A program made the position numbers and the translations under genes. A DNA stretch of 64,000 nt from Acidiphilium multivorum AIU301 (GTDB taxonomy: Bacteria; Pseudomonadota; Alphaproteobacteria; Acetobacterales; Acetobacteraceae): positions 1,674,001 through 1,738,000 of the forward strand of contig NC_015186.1 of NCBI RefSeq assembly GCF_000202835.1, in the 5' to 3' direction. Position 1 is the stretch's first letter; each line of letters starts with the position of its first letter. Shown one piece after another: positions 61,532 through 64,000 of the stretch. The notes under the pieces are model-generated. The model made no database searches. It saw only the letters and a program-made list of their open reading frames with translations, and was not told where the DNA came from.

Positions 61532-64000
61532 TCAGTGCGCGTCCGACCAGTTCGCGCCGATCCCGGTCTCCACCAGCAGCGGCACCGAAAGCGATGCCGC
61601 CCCCTGCATCACCGCGCATGCGAGCTTCGCCGTCGCCTCTGCCTGATCCTTTGGCGCCTCGAAGACCAGTTCGTCATGCACCTGCAACAGCATCACGGCA
61701 TCCAGTCCCGCATCTCGGATCGCCGCGGGAAGGCGCACCATCGCACGCTTGATGATGTCGGCCGCCCCTCCCTGCAACGGCGCATTGATCGCCTGGCGTT
61801 CCGCGTAACCTCGCCGCGCCGGATTTTTCTCTGTGATTCCAGGAACATAGCAGCGCCTACCGAAGGGCGTGAGAACATAGCCATGCGTGCGCGCGAATTC
61901 CGCCGTCTCGTTCATGTAGCGCCGGATTTCCGGATAGCGCGCGAAATAGGCATCAATGAAGCGCTTGGCCTCGCTATTCTCGATCCCGAGCTGGCGGGCT
62001 AGACCAAAGGCGGAAATGCCGTAGATGATGCCGAAATTGATGGCCTTCGCGCGGCGCCGGACCATCGGATCCATCCCCTCCATCGGCAGGCCGAACACCT
62101 CGGCGGCCGTGCGGGCATGGATGTCCTCGCCTTTGGCAAAACTCTCCTTCAGCGCCGGAATATCGGCAACATGCGCCAGCAGCCGCAGTTCGATCTGCGA
62201 ATAGTCGGCGGAAATCAGCGCCTTGCCGGGCGCGGCGATGAAGGCTCGGCGTATCCGCGCGCCCTCGCTGGTCCGTATCGGGATGTTCTGCAGGTTCGGC
62301 TCGTTTGACGAAAGCCGTCCCGTCGTCGTGATCGCCTGGGAGAAACTGGTATGGACCCGCTGATCCGCGATATCGATCTCGCCGACCAGGGCGTCGGCGT
62401 ATGTGGATTTCAGCTTCTGCAACTGCCGCCATTCCAGCACGCGGACCGGCAGATCATGACCGGATGCGGCCAGTTCCTCGAGGACGGTTGCGTCGGTTCC
62501 CCAGGCGCCCGTCTTGGTCCTTTTGCCGCCGGGCAGCCCCATCTCGTCGAACAGGATTTCCCCGAGCTGCTTCGGGCTGCCGGGATTGAAGGCGCGGCCG
62601 GCGAGTTTCTCGATCTCCCGCTGGATATCGTCCATCCGCCGGGCAAACTCGGCGGACATCGACTCGAGATCGGCGCGATCGACCATGATGCCGGCACGTT
62701 CCATGCCGAGCAGCACGGATAGCAAGCGGCGCTCCATCGTTTCATAGAGCGCGAGCGCCGCCTCCGTACGCAGCCGTGGCCGCAACAGCAGCCAGAGGCG
62801 CAGCGTGACATCGGCATCCTCAGCGGCATAGGCGGTAGCACGATCGATCGGCACGGCCGCGAAGGAAACCCGGCTACGGCCGGTTCCTGTCACCTCATCG
62901 TAGGAAATGGGCCGATGATCGAGATGCAACGCCGATAACTCGTCCATCCCATGCCCATGCCGGCCGGCGCCGAGCGTGTAGGACATCAGCATCGTGTCAT
63001 CCACCGGCGTCGCATCCGCGAGGCCGGCACGCTCGAGAACGTGCAGATCGAATTTCGCGTTGTGGAAAATTTTCAGGATCGACGGATCGGCCAGAACCGG
63101 CGCCAGCCGCTCGAGCGCGAGCGGGCGTGGCAGTTGCGGGCCATCCTCGTGCCCGAGCGGAATGTAGGCCGCCCGGCCGGGCGCGGTCGCGACCGAGATG
63201 CCGACCAGTTTCGCATGCCGAGGATTGAGACCGGTCGTCTCGGTGTCGATCGCAAAACGGCCGGCATGCCTGATCTCGGCAATCCAGCGGTCGAGTTCAG
63301 CCTCACTGTCGATCGTGACATAGGGGCCGAACGGCGCATCAGCCGCGGGTGCGGCCGGCGCCGGCGCATCGGCCGCACCGGCGGCTTCGGCAAGACGCTC
63401 GCCGTTCCGCTTCGCCACGCCATCAAGCCCGAGTCGGGCCTTGATGCTTTTGAAGCCCTGAGCATCCAGGAAGTCGTTCAGCATGCCGTCGTGCAGCGGT
63501 GCGATCGCCAGCTCGTCGATCGGAACCGGCAAGGGAACGTCCCGTCGCAATTCGACCAGCCGGCGGGAAATCCGCGCCTCTTCGGCATACGCCACCAGTG
63601 ATTCGCGTCGTTTCGACGGCTTCATCGTTCCCGAAGCGGCTGCCGCGAGAATGGATTCGAGATCGCCGAACTCGGCGATCAACTGAGCCGCTCCCTTGGG
63701 GCCGATTCCCGGTACACCGGGAACGTTGTCAACCGAGTCCCCCATCAGCGCCTGGGCATCGACCATCTGCTCCGGGGTGACGCCATACTTCGCGACGACC
63801 TCGTCAGGCCCGATCGGCGTGGACTTGATCGGGTCCAGCATCGACACATGGGCATCAAGCAACTGCATCAGATCCTTGTCGGATGAGATGATCACGGCCT
63901 CGCCCCCGGCCTTCTTCATCTCCTCGGCGTAGCTGGCGATCAGGTCATCCGCCTCGACCCCGTCCAACTCGATAGCCGGCACGGCAAAGGCGCGGGTCGC
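61532..64000 (-). CDS. polA: DNA polymerase I, 5' end outside the window
   Basis: The reading frame continues past position 64000, so only the last 823 or so codons are here. Domains in order: end of the 5'-3' exonuclease (E-A-D-D-L-I-A-S-Y, G-V-P-G-I-G-P-K-G-A), an active-looking 3'-5' exonuclease (I-D-T-E-T-T-G-L, F-H-N-A-K-F-D, A-E-D-A-D), and the polymerase with Y-S-Q-I-E-L-R, R-R-x-A-K-x-I-N-F-G-I-I-Y-G and V-H-D-E-L. An Ala/Pro-rich linker precedes the proofreading domain. It repairs DNA and removes Okazaki primers. The stop is at 61532. Confidence 0.96.
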   Translation of the reverse strand, partial: ATRAFAVPAIELDGVEADDLIASYAEEMKKAGGEAVIISSDKDLMQLLDAHVSMLDPIKSTPIGPDEVVAKYGVTPEQMVDAQALMGDSVDNVPGVPGIGPKGAAQLIAEFGDLESILAAAASGTMKPSKRRESLVAYAEEARISRRLVELRRDVPLPVPIDELAIAPLHDGMLNDFLDAQGFKSIKARLGLDGVAKRNGERLAEAAGAADAPAPAAPAADAPFGPYVTIDSEAELDRWIAEIRHAGRFAIDTETTGLNPRHAKLVGISVATAPGRAAYIPLGHEDGPQLPRPLALERLAPVLADPSILKIFHNAKFDLHVLERAGLADATPVDDTMLMSYTLGAGRHGHGMDELSALHLDHRPISYDEVTGTGRSRVSFAAVPIDRATAYAAEDADVTLRLWLLLRPRLRTEAALALYETMERRLLSVLLGMERAGIMVDRADLESMSAEFARRMDDIQREIEKLAGRAFNPGSPKQLGEILFDEMGLPGGKRTKTGAWGTDATVLEELAASGHDLPVRVLEWRQLQKLKSTYADALVGEIDIADQRVHTSFSQAITTTGRLSSNEPNLQNIPIRTSEGARIRRAFIAAPGKALISADYSQIELRLLAHVADIPALKESFAKGEDIHARTAAEVFGLPMEGMDPMVRRRAKAINFGIIYGISAFGLARQLGIENSEAKRFIDAYFARYPEIRRYMNETAEFARTHGYVLTPFGRRCYVPGITEKNPARRGYAERQAINAPLQGGAADIIKRAMVRLPAAIRDAGLDAVMLLQVHDELVFEAPKDQAEATAKLACAVMQGAASLSVPLLVETGIGANWSDAH

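Overview
GC-rich chromosomal DNA from an alphaproteobacterium, most likely a member of the Acetobacteraceae close to Acidiphilium (the family call is inference from gene content; no rRNA gene or marker in the window settles it). The class is well supported by a CcrM-type GANTC methyltransferase, an FlbD-type flagellar regulator, AddAB instead of RecBCD, a ScfR/RamB-type regulator facing isocitrate lyase, and DUF1178/DUF721 proteins. The window is densely coding, with many 1-8 bp start/stop overlaps. I found no IS element, prophage, CRISPR array, tRNA or rRNA gene.

Layout. 1-7.0 kb: start of a LysR regulator facing a doxX/extradiol dioxygenase pair, a Tet-like exporter, a DUF3311 + sodium:solute symporter pair, and a ccrM-yicC-gmk operon. 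7.1-9.5 kb: enoyl-CoA hydratase, a 578-bp gap with an orphan promoter and a possible small ORF, and a flavin ferredoxin-NADP reductase. 9.6-17.2 kb: tsaE-addB-addA-trxA-thioesterase. 17.2-28.2 kb: MFS/aldo-keto reductase pair, ExbB/ExbD, D-lactate/glycolate oxidase, YmdB-like phosphoesterase, cytochrome b561, DUF429 protein, PaiB-like protein, an aroK-aroB fusion, and xerD. 28.2-36.3 kb: flagellar operon fliF-fliG-fliN-flbD-flhA-flhF-flhG, with no fliH. 36.4-45.7 kb: tadA, peptidase C26, rluB, rsmD, TylF-like methyltransferase, UbiB-like kinase, pepF, rlmJ, gpsA, HAD dehalogenase, HIG1 protein. 45.7-56.9 kb: MscS channel, 2OG-Fe dioxygenase, cysteine synthase, rhodanese, YnfM-like MFS, map, radC, methyltransferase/comF, grxC, DUF1178, gamma carbonic anhydrase, lipoprotein. 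56.9-64 kb: ScfR regulator divergent from isocitrate lyase, mutY, DUF721, and polA running off the end.

How the genes work together. The flagellar operon supplies the MS ring and switch (FliF, FliG, FliN), export gate (FlhA), polar placement and number control (FlhF, FlhG) and the sigma-54 activator FlbD. CcrM is encoded in the same window, and four GANTC sites crowd the fliF leader, which suggests cell-cycle methylation of that promoter. AddAB, MutY, PolA, RadC and XerD form a strong DNA-repair/recombination component. The ScfR-AceA pair with overlapping palindromes between them looks like a self-contained acetate/glyoxylate switch.

Most of the window is ordinary housekeeping DNA. I did not find an obviously new multi-gene system. 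The points most worth checking are regulatory: the ScfR/aceA operator, the fliF leader, the orphan promoter near 8.2 kb, and the His-rich tail on isocitrate lyase.
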